Positions 10,658 through 23,088 of a DNA stretch of 51,301 nt are shown piece by piece. This stretch comes from Cochliopodium minus (taxonomy: Eukaryota > Discosea > Himatismenida > Cochliopodiidae). The notes beneath the pieces are model-generated. The model did not search any database. It was not told the origin of the DNA and was given only the letters and a program-made list of their open reading frames with translations. The stretch's first letter is position 1. Each line of letters begins with the position of its first letter. The stretch is taken from assembly GCA_024220525.1 (NCBI GenBank), contig JAMYWO010000198.1, forward strand, positions 27,099 through 78,399. Reading direction: 5' to 3'. The translations under genes and the position numbers were made by a program.

Positions 10658-13600
10658 TTATTTGTTCTTCGGGAAAGCTTTTTCGATAGTCTTAGTTAAT
10701 TTTCTTCTTTTGAGAACTGACTCTGTTCTGTCGATATTTACAGAGTTAAGGGTGCAACTGAGAGAACTGATGGGATGACCCGAGTTATCTGAGTTGAGAT
10801 TAACAGAAAATTGAGTAATCCACGTGAAATCAAAATTGGATTTACTTTTAAATTAAAAAAATAATTCAAATAAAAACAAAAATTAAAAATAATTTAAAAA
10901 ATAATTTTTTTTTTTTTTACGTTGAACCAGATGATTCTTTTCTTGTGTGAAAGACAGTGAAATTGTTTTTGTTTTTTGGATGACAATTGATGTTTACATT
11001 CCAACTTCCAGATTTGTCAGAGTTGAAGGGAGCTTTGTCGGAGAGTTTGGATTTTAGAGAAGAAAGAATGGGAGTGAACACTGTTGTTGAACAAAATTTC
11101 AAAACTGATACGACAATACTGTCAGCACCTTTTTAAAAATAAAAAAATTTTATTAATATTTAATTTAATTTTATTTTTTTTTATTATTTTATTTTTCATT
11201 TTTTTTATTTATTTTTTATTATTTTTATTTTTATTTTTTTATTATTTTTTTTACCAATGAGTTTGAAAAGTTCAAGGAGACCACCAGAAATGTTTTCTTG
11301 TTTGACAACTTCTTTGAATTTGTTTTGTATGATGTCAATAGAGTTCTGTTCTCCCACCACTGAAGCCAATGTGGTAAGCAGAATTTGGCAACTGTTATAT
11401 GTTGATCCTTCTTTGTTCTAAAAAATAAATAAAAAATAAATAAAATAAAATTAAATAAAATTTTAAAAGATTAAAAACAATGAAAAATAAAAAAACAAAA
11501 AATAAAATTAAAGAATGAACAAAAAATAAAAAATTTGGTATAAAAAATTAAATTGAATATTTAGTTTAATTTAAAAATAATTAATTTAAAATTTAAGTAA
11601 TAAAAATAATTTATAATTTTTTTTGAGAATAAAAATAAATTTAATTTTAAAAATAATAAAAGAAAAATAAAAAAAAAAAATTAAAAAAAAATATGATAAA
11701 AATATTACCTTTGTTTTTCTTATTTCTTCAGTATCAGATTTGTCGAGTTTGGTGACAGTGACGTTGTGTGCAATGAGAGGCAAGTCAATGTGAATAGAGA
11801 AAAACTTTAAGTCTTTTGTATGTTCTCGCATTGTTTGATGAGGTAAGGGTAGTTGAGGGGAGTTTTGGGAGAGTCTTCATGGTGTTACGTGGTGATTTAT
11901 TTGTTTTGACATGTATATTGACAATAACTAATATTCAAAATAAATTTAATAATAAATTAAAAATATAAATTAAAAATAAATAAAAATTCAAAATAAAAAT
12001 AAAAAAAATAAAAATATAATTAAAATAAAAATAAAATAAAATAAAATAGATTAAAAATATATAATAAAATAAAATATATAATAAAAATAAAAAAATAATT
12101 GATGTAAATAAAAATAAAGAAAAGAATAAAATAGAAAATGAAAAAAAAGTGGATTAATTCAATTTAAAATATAAAAATAAAAATAAAATACCTTAGCTTC
12201 AGTCTTTGAAGTAATCTTTTTTCCTCTACGAGAACCTCTTCCACTATCTTTTCTTTCAGGTTTTTGACTTCATCCAAAGTTTTGATGTTGAGCTTTTTGA
12301 TGTCGGAACTTTGTTTTAGGGACAGAGTCGTCCAAAGTTTTGATGTTGTCTATGTTGTTCATGTCTTCAACATTATCATCGTTCAAATTCAATTTTATTT
12401 TCATCTAAATTTATTGCTACAAAAACATAATTTAAGAAGAAAACAAAAAGATTTCAAATACAAAAATAAAAATAAATTGATCAATTAATTTGTTTAAAAA
12501 AATAATCAAATTAAAAAAATTTTAATAAAGAATTTCAAATACAAAGAGAAAATAAAATAAAAATATAAAGATTCTTAATAATAACAAAAAATTTAAGATC
12601 AAAAATTGATTAAATTTATTTCAAAACAATTTAAAAAAATTAAAACATAAACAAATTAAAAATAATGTAAAAAAAAAAGAGTATTTACTGCTGTCATTCT
12701 TTTGGGTTTTTTCTCCATTCACTTTGACAGTATGATGAGCGGGTCTTATGAGTTGAATGAAAGGTTTTGTCGCGGTAGTGGAAGAAGAGGCGGAAGTAGA
12801 GGAACGTTTCTGGTAGAAGGAGGTGGAGGTGTGAGTTCTCTTCTTTTCTCTTTGGGGCTCGTGCTCTTTCTTGGTTTGACGGAGGTGGATCTTCTTGTTC
12901 GGGTGGAGGAAGAGGAGGAGTTGGTGTGTTTTGTTTGTTTTTTGCGGGCTGACGGTTGTTGATCTCTCTTTTGTTCCTTCTTTCTTTGTGGTATTCTTCG
13001 TCTGAAAGCTCTTATAAAAAAAAATGTTAGTGGTGGAAAATTTTTTTAAAAGAATAAAATTATTTAAAAGGATAAATAAATTTAATTTTGAAATTTAAAG
13101 TTGATTGATTAAAAATTAAATCAAAGTAATTCTTGAATAATCTTTTTTTAATGATGAATAGAGCCTAAAATTTTTATTTATAAACACAAACAAAAAAAAA
13201 GATTTTTCTTTAAAAATAAAATAAAAACTAAATTAAATAAAAACAAAATGATGAATAAAAACTAAAATAAAAAAATTAAGGAATGAATAATTTCTGAACT
13301 TTTGTTTACCAATTCTCTTGTTTTTATTTTTGTTGAGCTCTTCGACATCACCCAAAGGCAAACTATTTCGGGAATACTTCAAAATGTTTCTGCTATTAAC
13401 ACTGTCCTTGTTCTTCTTAACCCTGAGACTGTTGAAATGTTTCTGCTTCTTAGGCATGTAATCTAACAACTTCTTCTTGAATTTTCCTTTGAGTTCTGTG
13501 TGTTTGGGGTACCAACTTAGTCTCACTGCAGCTGTTTGAGGAAGGGTGTTTCCTTCTTTGTCTTTTTTCAGTTTGTTGAAGAGACATTTGATCCCTTGGC

Positions 13601-13661
13601 CCTTGAACACTAATGTGAGCTTTCTTCTGTTTCCCTTCATCAAAAACCATCTTTCGGGCAA
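10658..13661 (-). CDS. Unrecognised gene, basic/proline-rich N-terminus, structured C-terminus
   Basis: I do not recognise the family. The C-terminal exons splice cleanly: from about 11831 to 11709, 11417-11255, 11128-10921 and 10844-10658 (stop TAA 10658-10660). They encode a compact domain with LLTTLASVVGEQ, SWNVNINCHP and DFTWITQFSVNL. Upstream, exons at about 12192-12420 encode a charged, coiled-coil-like stretch. 12690-13013 encodes a Pro/Ser/Thr-rich linker, and 13310-13661 a Lys/Arg-rich segment. The most natural reading changes frame near 11809 (one T short), near 12320 and near 12840. Either exon boundaries are missed or the sequence has indels. It could also be two genes. Treat the exact model as provisional. 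Confidence 0.45.
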
Positions 13662-14182
13662 TGTATCCCTTTTTTGTTTTTTGATTTAAAGATTAAATTT
13701 TTTTTAATTTGTTATCAAATTCGCCGAATTTATTTTTTTTAAAAATTTTTTTATTATTCCAAGTAGCTATCTAATTGTAATGTTTAGATATTTAGTTCAT
13801 TTATTTTATTTTGTATTTTCTAGATTTACTCTTTATCTCCAACATTTCTTTCGAATTATGGTTTTCTTAGAGAACATACCCTTATATAGATTTATAAAAC
13901 ACTTATTCTTTCTGATTATTCTTTCTGATTATTGCAAGAAGGTTATAATAATTTTGTAATTGAGTATTTGATTTATACTTTATTTTTTTTAATGTCCCCA
14001 ATCAATATAATATCGTAAAATAATTTATTTAAGCAAATATAAATTCAATTTGCCCATAGATCCATATACTTTCTATTTTTCTTTCAATTATATTTGAATA
14101 GTGTTATTTTAATACATGAATATTTTCAAGCATATTTTTATTGGAGAAAATAAAGGGAATATGATTGAAAAATGAATTTACC

Positions 14183-14330
14183 TATATTTTTCTGTAAGCT
14201 TGATCACAACATGATATTTCCCATCAGAAGCATATTCAAGCATTTTATGCTGAATCTTCTTTAAAGAGATTATTTTTTCTCCATCATCTTCATTCATTCT
14301 CAATATTATAAAAGGTTTTGTTTTTTTTCT
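14183..14330 (-). CDS. Possible single exon, function unknown
   Basis: The minus strand has an ATG followed by about 38 codons of charged, non-repetitive sequence (MNEDDGEKIISLKKIQ...), ending at a GTAAAT splice donor at about 14180. It may be the first exon of the minus-strand gene to its left, with a long intron (13690-14180 has no other exon). It could also be a short separate gene. Confidence 0.35.
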
Positions 14331-14635
14331 TCTTTCTGAATAATAAAATTAAATTTATTTGAGTTTATTCTGGTTGAATAATGAAGATATATATTTTTTT
14401 GAAGGAGAATTCTTTTTAAATTTTTTTTTATTATATTTAATATTTAATTATCAACCTCAAATTTACCAACAAAATTTTATTTATCAAAAAGAGCAAAATC
14501 AACAAGTTTGAATAGATTTGATATCTTTTATTTATCAAATTTTGATTTTTGATAAAATAATGTTCTCTTTGAAAATAAAAAATTAAATTTTATTAATTCT
14601 TAAATTTGAAAGAAAAAAAAAAAGAAAGTTGGAAA

Positions 14636-16511
14636 TCAGTAATCTGAAATCATATCTCTTTGTAGAGTGAGATTGATTTGACCATAAGGCTCATCTTGAT
14701 TTCCAGAGAGATGATTAGTAGAAAGGAGGATGAGAACCTGCATAAAAGTGGCAGAAGCAATATCCTTTGAATTGACATCCTTAATGAGCTCTGTAAAAGT
14801 AAAATTGTCACCAGAGCTTTCCTTAGGTTTTTCAACGTACAAATTGTTCTCATCATTTTCCCGATCGTCAAGCATATCGATGATAAACTTGTGAACTTTG
14901 TGGGTATGGATATTCATTGATTGAATATAACTTTTTTCATGAAAAGAGGGTTGGTTATCAAAAGATACATCCATGTTATTGAAATCGTTAGAATAATCAT
15001 TGAAATCGTTGTTAGTGAGGTTGAGATCGTTTATATCTCTGTTGATATCTATCGAAGATACGTCTTTCATTGATTTAGAAGAAGAAGAAAATGACCGGAA
15101 ATTAGGCTGACGTAGTTCGTCTTCAAGATTGTCCACACCAGTATCTCCCCAAGCATTGTAATCTTCATCTTCTTGGTCTAAAATCCTTCTATTCTCCTCA
15201 TCACTTCTTTCTCCTCTCATAACTTCAACGGAAGAACGATGTTCTGAAGATAAATACGACTGTTTATCTTTGCTATTTAAATCTACAATCATGTTTTTCA
15301 CCCTTTATTTGTAAAAAAATTTAAATTTTTTATTTATTTTATTAAAAAATTACCATATGTCCAATAATGGTTTTGGTGCATCAAATGAAGGAACCATGAA
15401 ATCTGATTTGGTGTATATCTTTCTTTTTTTTGTGAAGGACTTTCTTTCTGCAACAAGGCCACTACTATCTGCAAGATTCCTTTTGATGTAAGAATTGCTC
15501 AGTACAGTGGTCGTGTCAATGAATATTTTGACAGGTCTTTTCTTTGCGGGTTTCTTTGGTATTTCAGGAACTTTTGATTGTTCGGAAGATGATTCGCTTT
15601 GTGAAACGGATATTTCCATGATAGGAGCACTTTCATCGAACATATTCATTCCTAAATCTATAAAGTCAGTATTGGTTACTTCTGCAAGATCAAGATCATC
15701 TCCATCATAATTTCCAGAGAAAAGATCATTTTCAAACTGTTGTGATTCAGAATCAATAAGGTAAGTTTCCCTAATGTTGGAGTTTACATTGGGATCCATG
15801 GTGATCTCGCTCTTTCTAGCTATGTTAGGATCATTTAGGTACTGTTCTGATGAATAATCGGATCTATCGTTTGATTTATCGATTGATTTGTCTTTAGATT
15901 TCTCTCTGAAGATCATTTTGGGAATTTCGAATTGTGGAACTCCTTCATCTGTTGGTAGATTCTCGTATTCACTGATTGTTATATTTTGTAACCCATCAAA
16001 TGAGATTTCTCCCAAAATATTTCTTGGAGCTGCTGGTTGGAAGGTGATTGATTTGTATGGCACTCTTGAAACCACCTCTCTTGTTTTTTGATTAAAGAAA
16101 TTTTTCTTCAATTTACCTAATTCAAGAAAATATAAAAACCTTATTAATATTTGATCGAAATTTCAAATTGAATATAATTTTAAAATTAATTCATTTTTCT
16201 TTTCTCTTACTCAAAATGTCTTGAGAATCAGATAATAGATAAGATACTTGTTTTTGATATATCTTCAAAACTCCGCTCATAAGATAGGCTTGAAGTCTCA
16301 TCGCCAATGGATATTTAGAATTCAAAATGGCCATACATAATTGAGCGATATCTGATTCGATGATTGTTTTTTTATTGAGGTTTTGATTGTTTGCAGCCAA
16401 CCTAGATCAATAATCTGTTAAATTTCGATTATTATAATGTGAAAATGGTTGATTTTACCATATCTTGGTCAGCACTCCTTTCTTGCTATATAATTCGATA
16501 GTATAAAACAT
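14636..16511 (-). CDS. RAD21: Cohesin kleisin subunit Rad21/Rec8
   Basis: Kleisin that closes the SMC1-SMC3 cohesin ring and holds sister chromatids together; nuclear. Exons 16511-16459, 16401-16211, 16116-15354 and 15302-14636 give 557 residues, an exact multiple of three. The N-terminus MFYTIELYSKKGVLTKIW matches the SMC3-binding motif of the family, and LAMRLQAYLMSGVLKIYQKQ matches the conserved N-terminal helices. The middle is Ser/Asp/Asn-rich and disordered, where separase sites usually lie. The C-terminal winged helix that binds SMC1 is clear (FMQVLILLSTNHL then QDEPYGQINLT). I cannot tell mitotic Rad21 from meiotic Rec8. The stop codon is TGA. Confidence 0.93.
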
Positions 16512-16788
16512 ATTTTCTTTTTGATTTTGGTTTTTTTTTTTTATTTTGTTGGTGTTTTATTTTTTATTCTTGTTGATTTCAAAATTTGAGCCAAAATAAT
16601 CAAAAAATTATTATGGAGCCAAAATTTAAAAGAAAATATTAAATAATAATCATTTCAAAATAAAAATAAAAGGAATATAAAACTGAATAAAAAACCAAAG
16701 GATAAAAGAAAATGAAAAAATCAAATTTAATTAACATTAATTAAATAATAATTTAATGGCAAATTCTTTTTTTTTTTTTTTATTTTAC

Positions 16789-18123
16789 TTATAACATAAT
16801 ACAGAACTTTTTTTCCTTTTTTTTGGGTTTAGAATTTCTTATTTTGACAATATCTTTCGCCAACTCGTGGAAAACCACATCAATATTTACACCATTCTTC
16901 GCAGAACACTCATAAGCTTTTATGTTGTACTGTTTAGCCAAATCTTCCAATTCTTCTTTAGATACGCACCTATAATCCGCAAGATCAATCTGTAAAAAAA
17001 AAATTTTTTTTGGTGAGTAATATGAAAAAAATAGAAAATTATTTTGAAGAATGAAATCAAAATTTTTTAAAACTTTATTAAATAAACAGTTAAAAACCAA
17101 GAATCGCTTCGAAATTATAAAATATTATTTAATATATCCTTTCTAACAAGATATGTAAATTTGATGCCCATATATGAGCATCCCCCACAAAATTTATTAA
17201 ATCATTTTATTGGAAATTTCAAGATTATTGACTTTTTTTTATATTGGAGAAATGATTGAGTAATTACTTCATGATAAATAATTGAAAGTTATTTTTAAAT
17301 TATCTTATTTTTTGTGAATAATGTGGTTGTTATTTACAATTCTTTTAATATATTTTTGATTTGATTACCTTATTTGCTGCAATTATCAAAGGTGGAAAAT
17401 AATCTTCATTTTTTTCGAATATTCTTTTGTATTTTATTGCTTCCTCTATATATTTTACAATTGATTCAAAGGAATTCCTTTCAGTCAGAGATAATACGAA
17501 TACGAATCCCTCTGCCTTTTTGAAATAATGTTCTTTCATCGAATTAAAACCCTCTAATCCAGATGTATCTATTATTTCCATTTGATATGTTGTATCATCT
17601 TCCAATGTGATCAATTTTTTATATGCTTTTATTTGAAATATGTATTTAAAAAATTTGAAGAAAAAATAATAATATAAATTATTTATCTCCCACATTGGAT
17701 TGATGTAAATACAATATATCAAAAATAGATATGTTCCATATAGTAGATTATAGAGTATCATTTAATAAAGAATATTTTATTTAAAGAAATATCTTTAATA
17801 TTTAAGAATTTATATAATTATATTGAAATATAAATTCATATTTACCATCCTCTATTGTTGGATCATGATTATCTATTGATTTTTTTTGAATGTTGATAAT
17901 TTATTTAGAATTCTTCAAAGAAATTCAAAAAATTCTTGATTTATTCTTTTACCAACAAACATATTGGCAACAAATCTAAAGGTAACACAACTTTTTCCAA
18001 CTCCTGGATCACCCTTTTTAAAAAAAAAACAAATGAATATTTTTGAATATTTCTGTTTATTTTTATTATTCTGACCATCATGACCACCTTTAATTCTGAA
18101 CCATTTGATTCATCTTGATCCAT
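16789..18123 (-). CDS. Divergent Ras-family GTPase with CaaX box
   Basis: Small GTPase, membrane-attached by prenylation. Exons 18123-18076, 18013-17953, 17872-17846, 17625-17369 and 16989-16789 give 197 residues. G1 is GDPGVGKS (17-24), switch I includes DPTIED with Thr42, G3 is DTSGLEG (65-71), G4 NKID spans the last intron (130-133), G5 is ECSAKNG, and the tail KKKEKKF-CIML is a polybasic CaaX ending in Leu (geranylgeranyl-type). Aligned to Ras, the residue at Gly12 is Pro19 and the residue at Gln61 is Leu69. The second change normally cripples GTP hydrolysis. The first donor is GTCAGA, unusual for this window. Ras versus Rap/Ral-like subclass is not resolved. Confidence 0.88.
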
Positions 18124-18510
18124 TTCGTTATATGTGTTTATATTTCCAAATATTGTTTTTATATTCTTTAATACGATTAATTGTAAGAGATCTCCTATTG
18201 AAGTGGAATAAGAGTATTGATTTTGATCCTATTGATTGGGGAATTTTCAATAATTTTTTATTTATAATATTTAATTTAGAGAAGATTCTTTTATTCAAGT
18301 GGGATATGTTTCATTCAGTGATTTGATGTTAAATTAAAGAAAAATGGATAACAGACTTTCGATTTCAATTTTAACAATAAAAAAATTCCAATCATTATTT
18401 CTTGAATTCAATGATGCATCTGAATTAAATATTGGCTTGATTATCTTCAAAATGCTTTATTCAAACAATAATTTAAAAGGGTATCGCATATGAAGACATC
18501 AAAAATCAAA
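18124..18510. other. Intergenic spacer upstream of the Ras gene
   Basis: AT-rich spacer between the start of the minus-strand Ras gene and the truncated duplicate at 18511. The open frame at 18105-18326 has no family resemblance and no sensible splice sites. It presumably holds the Ras promoter; no motif is evident. Confidence 0.5.
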
Positions 18511-18705
18511 GATTAATCTCAACATAAAAAAAAAAAAATGAAAGGGAATGATGAATCAATTGAATTATTTAGACAAAGGATATCAAAATTAGAGGAAGAA
18601 AACAAACGGATAAAGGAGGAATATAATCAAAAAATAGTTCAATTGAAGGAGAATGAGGAATTGGAATTTTTCGAAACTAGTGTAAAAAAAATAAAAAATG
18701 ATTAA
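18511..18705 (+). pseudogene. Truncated duplicate of the 5' end of the coiled-coil/MIR gene
   Basis: Near-identical to the leader and first coding part of the gene at 20531, from the shared AATCTCAACATA leader and A run through roughly 110 coding bases. It then diverges. The copy still has an ATG (18538) and a 55-codon frame ending TAA at 18703-18705, all charged coiled-coil sequence (KLEEENKRIKEEY). None of the downstream domains follow. It is probably a partial duplication; a short expressed coiled-coil peptide cannot be excluded. Confidence 0.7.
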
Positions 18706-19503
18706 ATAATTTAAAATTTTACCATAATGATTCTTTTTTTGTATTTTTTGATCGCAATTTAATTTAAAATTAAGTTTGTTTACTTTGCCATTTTCCTTTA
18801 ATTATCAATCTTTTGAGTCCATTCTTCTTTTTTTACATTTTTGATATGATGGCAACAATCTTGAAAATAAAGGGACTTTCTTTTCAGTTCCATATTACTT
18901 GTAAATTGAGTATATAAATCTTTGGTTTATAGCTGAATCTGCATGAATTTGCACAAGAATGTCCCGAAGGGGTGCTTTAAGACAAGGTTTTTTCAATACT
19001 ATAACGTTCAATAGTGTTATTGCCATCTCCTAGTGCCAAGCCAAACTCTTTATACCTTCTTTTTTCAAGATAAAATAAATAAATATAAGAACCATATATT
19101 CGTTGTTGGTAGTAACAAGAGAATGCACAGGCACAACTAATGAAAGACAAACTTCCCCTTTTTCGTCATTTGAAAATTTTTCTTTTTCGTTGTAACTTTA
19201 AATTTTTATTTTTTTTTTGTTAAAAATTCTCCATGAATTTTTCTCATCCAAATCAATATTTTCAAAAAAAATTATTAAGCTTATAGTATATGGCAACACC
19301 ACTTGTTTGAACTCAATTTATCCATTGTTCTGAAATCCCTCCTAGATTTGAGTATGAGTGGACAGTTCTGTTTTTTCGAAGGGTCATGTTCACTTGGACT
19401 CTATTGAGTGTCAATCTTTTTATGAGAACAAATCAATTTACATTTTTGTAAAATTGAAAGATTAAAAATAATCATTTCATAAAAACAAAACATTCTTTTG
19501 ATG
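18706..19503. other. Gene-poor spacer
   Basis: No supported gene. A minus-strand open stretch at about 18983-19070 (EKRRYKEFGLALGDGN...) is non-repetitive and less AT-biased than its surroundings, so it may be a remnant exon. I found no partner exons or splice sites for it. Confidence 0.4.
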
Positions 19504-20448
19504 TTAATTAATTCTATTTATTATCAAATCTTTTTTTAAAATGTTTCTATCGATAGAATTCAGCCAAGATTGTTTGTTGTTCATTTTACTCCAAAATTCA
19601 CTAGCAAAAAATAATCTAAAAGTAATAGCCATTGTAGTGAAAAAAATGTACAGTCTATAAAACTTATCATTATCAAAATTGATTCCTTTCATTGTCACAC
19701 GCACCAAGTCATATATCCCGAGGCTTCCATTATAAACAAACATACAAAACAAATAGATAGTAGCCCATCTATATCTTGTCAAACTATTGAAGGTACAAAG
19801 AAAATATTTACTTTTTTCATTGTTATATAAGAGTTGATCAAAAGTAAGATGACGAGTATCAATCATTTCTGGATTGGATAGATCTTCCTCTTTGATTATG
19901 TTTCTTTGCAAAAGTTTTTTAATACTTTCTAAAGGAAGGAGGTAAATTGTAGTAAATGCCCAACTTTGACTGATGCAACTAAGAAATAAGATCACCGAAA
20001 AATACCACATATGTTCTATATCTCCAACAGCCCAAAAAGTTTCCACTTGTAAGAAGATAGTGGGAATCCAAATAATGAAATAATTGGAGATAAATCTGCA
20101 ATCGGTCTTTGTATTGCAACATATTATTTGTTGGCTCTTTTTTATCTTGATTGTGTAGTGTAAGAATGAAAGCAATCCAAATCTACCTAACATGATGATA
20201 CAAACCAAATTTGCCACAAAGACAGCATGAGTTACTATCATCAAAATGTAATAGGTTATAATATGTCCATTTGGAAAAGGATCACAGGTATCAATTATTT
20301 TGTCTTTGGCAAATACACAAAAAGATCCAACAATTAAGATATATAAACAAGAAATTAAAATAATTGGAGCTATTATGATTTTAAATAAGAAATGTGTTAT
20401 ATCATGTCTATTTATGGTTGATTTTTTTTCTTGTTCAAAATTATCCAT
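19504..20448 (-). CDS. Multi-pass membrane protein, unknown family
   Basis: Single-exon 314-residue protein. Hydrophobic segments lie at about 24-46, 65-90, 119-140, 147-172, 227-247 and 263-285, giving six clear membrane spans and possibly a seventh. The loops contain Cys pairs (ICCNTKTDC) and the N-terminus is charged without a signal peptide. The layout resembles a small 6-7TM receptor or transporter, but I recognise no signature. It lies between the two copies of the duplicated coiled-coil leader and is transcribed against the gene at 20531, with about 80 bp between the two start codons. Confidence 0.75.
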   Translation of the reverse strand: MDNFEQEKKSTINRHDITHFLFKIIIAPIILISCLYILIVGSFCVFAKDKIIDTCDPFPNGHIITYYILMIVTHAVFVANLVCIIMLGRFGLLSFLHYTIKIKKSQQIICCNTKTDCRFISNYFIIWIPTIFLQVETFWAVGDIEHMWYFSVILFLSCISQSWAFTTIYLLPLESIKKLLQRNIIKEEDLSNPEMIDTRHLTFDQLLYNNEKSKYFLCTFNSLTRYRWATIYLFCMFVYNGSLGIYDLVRVTMKGINFDNDKFYRLYIFFTTMAITFRLFFASEFWSKMNNKQSWLNSIDRNILKKDLIINRIN

Positions 20449-20530
20449 TTTTTTTTTTTTAATTTTAAACTAGAAATGATTGATTGTGAATAAAGACTTC
20501 AATTAATTAATCTCAACATAAAAAAAAAAA

Positions 20531-22644
20531 ATGAAAGGGAATGATGAATCAATTGAATTATTTAGACAAAGGATATCAAAATTAGAGGAAGAAAACAAAC
20601 GGATAAAGGAGGAATATAATCAAAAAATGGTTCAATTGAAGGAGGAGAATGATGAATTGGAAAAGAAATTGAAAGTAATAGAACATGATAGATATTATCT
20701 TCTTGTTCAAATAGAAGGTAATTCTTGGAGGTGATAAAGAAAAAAAATATAAATCTTGAATTCTTCAATATATTTAGAATTCTCAAAGATGAAGGATAAA
20801 AGAGAATCAAATGTAGAGATAGAAGATATGCAAAATCTTAAACCCAAAGATAAAGAAATGGAGGATGGTTTGGTGAGTAAACATTTCAACGGGAATTCGG
20901 AATTTGTTGAATGGAAAACGATGAAACATTTTGGGAAGGGTATGAATCCGAAAATATGTGGAAATAACAAAGGGATAGTAGTACAAATAGATCATAAAGA
21001 TTTAAAATTAGGTTTCAATTGTTGTATAGGTGAAAAATAAAAGAAGGATTGAACAAAATCTTCAAAAGAAAAATTCTTTATTAAAACATCTTTAATCAAA
21101 TTTTATTAGGTAGATTGAATAAAAACAATAATCTTATCAAATGGAATACTTCAGAAATTGATGATAGAGGAATCAATCATAACATCTCTATCAACTCCAA
21201 AAACATTTTGGTATTGGTGTACAATGTGAAAGAATCAAATGCCATAATGGTGAAGATGGGGATGGTAAACGAGGAAAATCTCAGTGTTGAATGGGTAATG
21301 TCCCAATATCTTACAAACGGAATGTTTCCAACAGTTGCCATCAACGATTCTAATCAGATATTGATTTCAATGACTAATAATGGAGATCAGTTATTTTGTC
21401 TATACGGTTATTATGATGAAAACAAGTCTATTTGCGATTGGAAAGATGCACTTCGTTATGACGGAGGTTTCGATGACACAGTTCCAATTTTTTTTTTTAC
21501 TTTTTCTTTCATTTTCTCAATTTAAAATTTAAAAAAATTTAGATAACACTTTTGAACGACGGGACTATTGTTGAAGTTCATCATTCAAAAAGTAACAATT
21601 TTTTTTTTTATTTTTTTTTATTCAAACTAATTTATTTCAAGAAAATTCTTTGTGGTATAACGTTGGAAAAATAAATCACCAAAAGGGAATGGTTGAGTGG
21701 ATACTAAATAAGAAAATACCTTGTAAAAAATAAATAAAAAATAAATAAAAAATAAAAATAAAAATATATTAAAATTTAGTTGGTCAGGGTAAAAAATCTT
21801 TTATTTCTTCCAATGAATATGGGCATGTTTTTTTAGTATGTGAGGCTATCAATGAACCAAAGCTAACCTGTTACTTCGGATATTTCATCAATGGATCTAT
21901 TGTTTGGACAAGAGGAGTGTATTACGAAATTGGAGATAGTACTTGTTGTGCATTATTAGGATTAAATATTGGTAAATAAATATCCAATCATTTTTTAAAA
22001 TTTTTTTTTTAATATTTTTTAATATTTTTTTTATTTTTTTTTAAAAAAATTTTTTAAAAAAAATTTTTTAGTCACTTCTCAATCTTATAAATATGCTCTG
22101 TGGAACATGGTTGGAAAATTGAATCTTGATACCATTCAGAAATATTGTAAAGTTGAATTAGTAAAGAATCATCCTACTTTCCAATATAATTGCCAAAAAT
22201 TTTTGTTCACTGAAGTAAAATGTTTTTTATTTCTTTTTTTTATTATTTTTATTAAATTTTTTTTTTGAAAATTTTTTTATATTTCGTTTCTAAATTTAGA
22301 TTTGTTATGAGTCAATGGTAGTTATATCCAGCCAAAAAGTCGGAAAATTTCTCCATTCAGAAAATAAAAACTACGATTCAGGTTCGTTCCAACAAATTGT
22401 GACACTAGTGGACAGTGTAAGCAAAAATGAGGCTTGGATGATAAAGTACGTGGAAAGCTATGATAAAAAGACCATGGCTTTGAAAGACGGTTCAAAAATC
22501 AAATTGCTTCATGTACCCACCAACAAGTTTCTTCATTGCCAAACCAACGTCAAATCTCCTTTTGATAATAACCACCAAGAAGTTTCTTGTTTTACAGAAA
22601 ACTCAGGGAGTATATGGTAGTTTTTAATTTAAAAAAAAAACTTT

Positions 22645-22676
<32 letters not shown>

Positions 22677-22925
22677 ATTTTATTTTATTTTATTTTATTT
22701 TCTTAAATTTTATTTTCTTAAATTATTTATTTTTAAAGGACTCTTAAACTTTTCAACACCAACCAAATTTTACGCACAAGGCAACTTTTTTCTTTGTACA
22801 ACGAAAGTTCCAAAAGATACCTTGGCAGTGATGGAAATATATTGGGTAATTTTAACCAGACTGAGGTGTTTGTTTCTGATCATCCTCTTTATTGGTTTGT
22901 TGATAAATCTTTTAAACTTTTTTGA
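20531..22925 (+). CDS. Coiled-coil, propeller-like repeat and MIR-domain protein
   Basis: 592 residues in nine exons: 20531-20717, 20778-21029, 21110-21480, 21543-21591, 21642-21722, 21780-21971, 22072-22214, 22300-22616 and 22739-22925. Residues 10-60 are a charged coiled coil. The middle (about 140-420) has repeats of the type 'FPTVAINDSNQILIS...YGYYDENKSICDW', 'NDGTIVEVHHSK...LWYNVGKIN' and 'EWIL', resembling beta-propeller/lectin-like repeats found in bacterial and protist proteins. The C-terminus has MIR-type motifs (GKFLHSENKNY, GSFQQIVTL, EAWMIKY), the fold shared by IP3 receptors and protein O-mannosyltransferases. There is no signal peptide or membrane span, so it is probably cytosolic. 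Its role is unknown; ligand or glycan binding is an inference from the domains. Confidence 0.8.
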
Positions 22926-23088
22926 AGAAAATTAAATTTCTTTTTTGATTTTTTAATTTATTAATATGCTAAATATTATTTTGAGGAATTAATTTGGTTA
23001 AAAAAAAAAACAAAAAATAATAAAAAAAAAATAATAAATTAAAAAAAAAATCACATTAAAAAAAAAAGATTATTTACTACAGTGAACA
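22926..23088. other. Short spacer and probable Rab promoter
   Basis: AT-rich, A-run-rich spacer between two co-oriented genes. No exon or recognisable promoter motif was seen. Confidence 0.4.
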
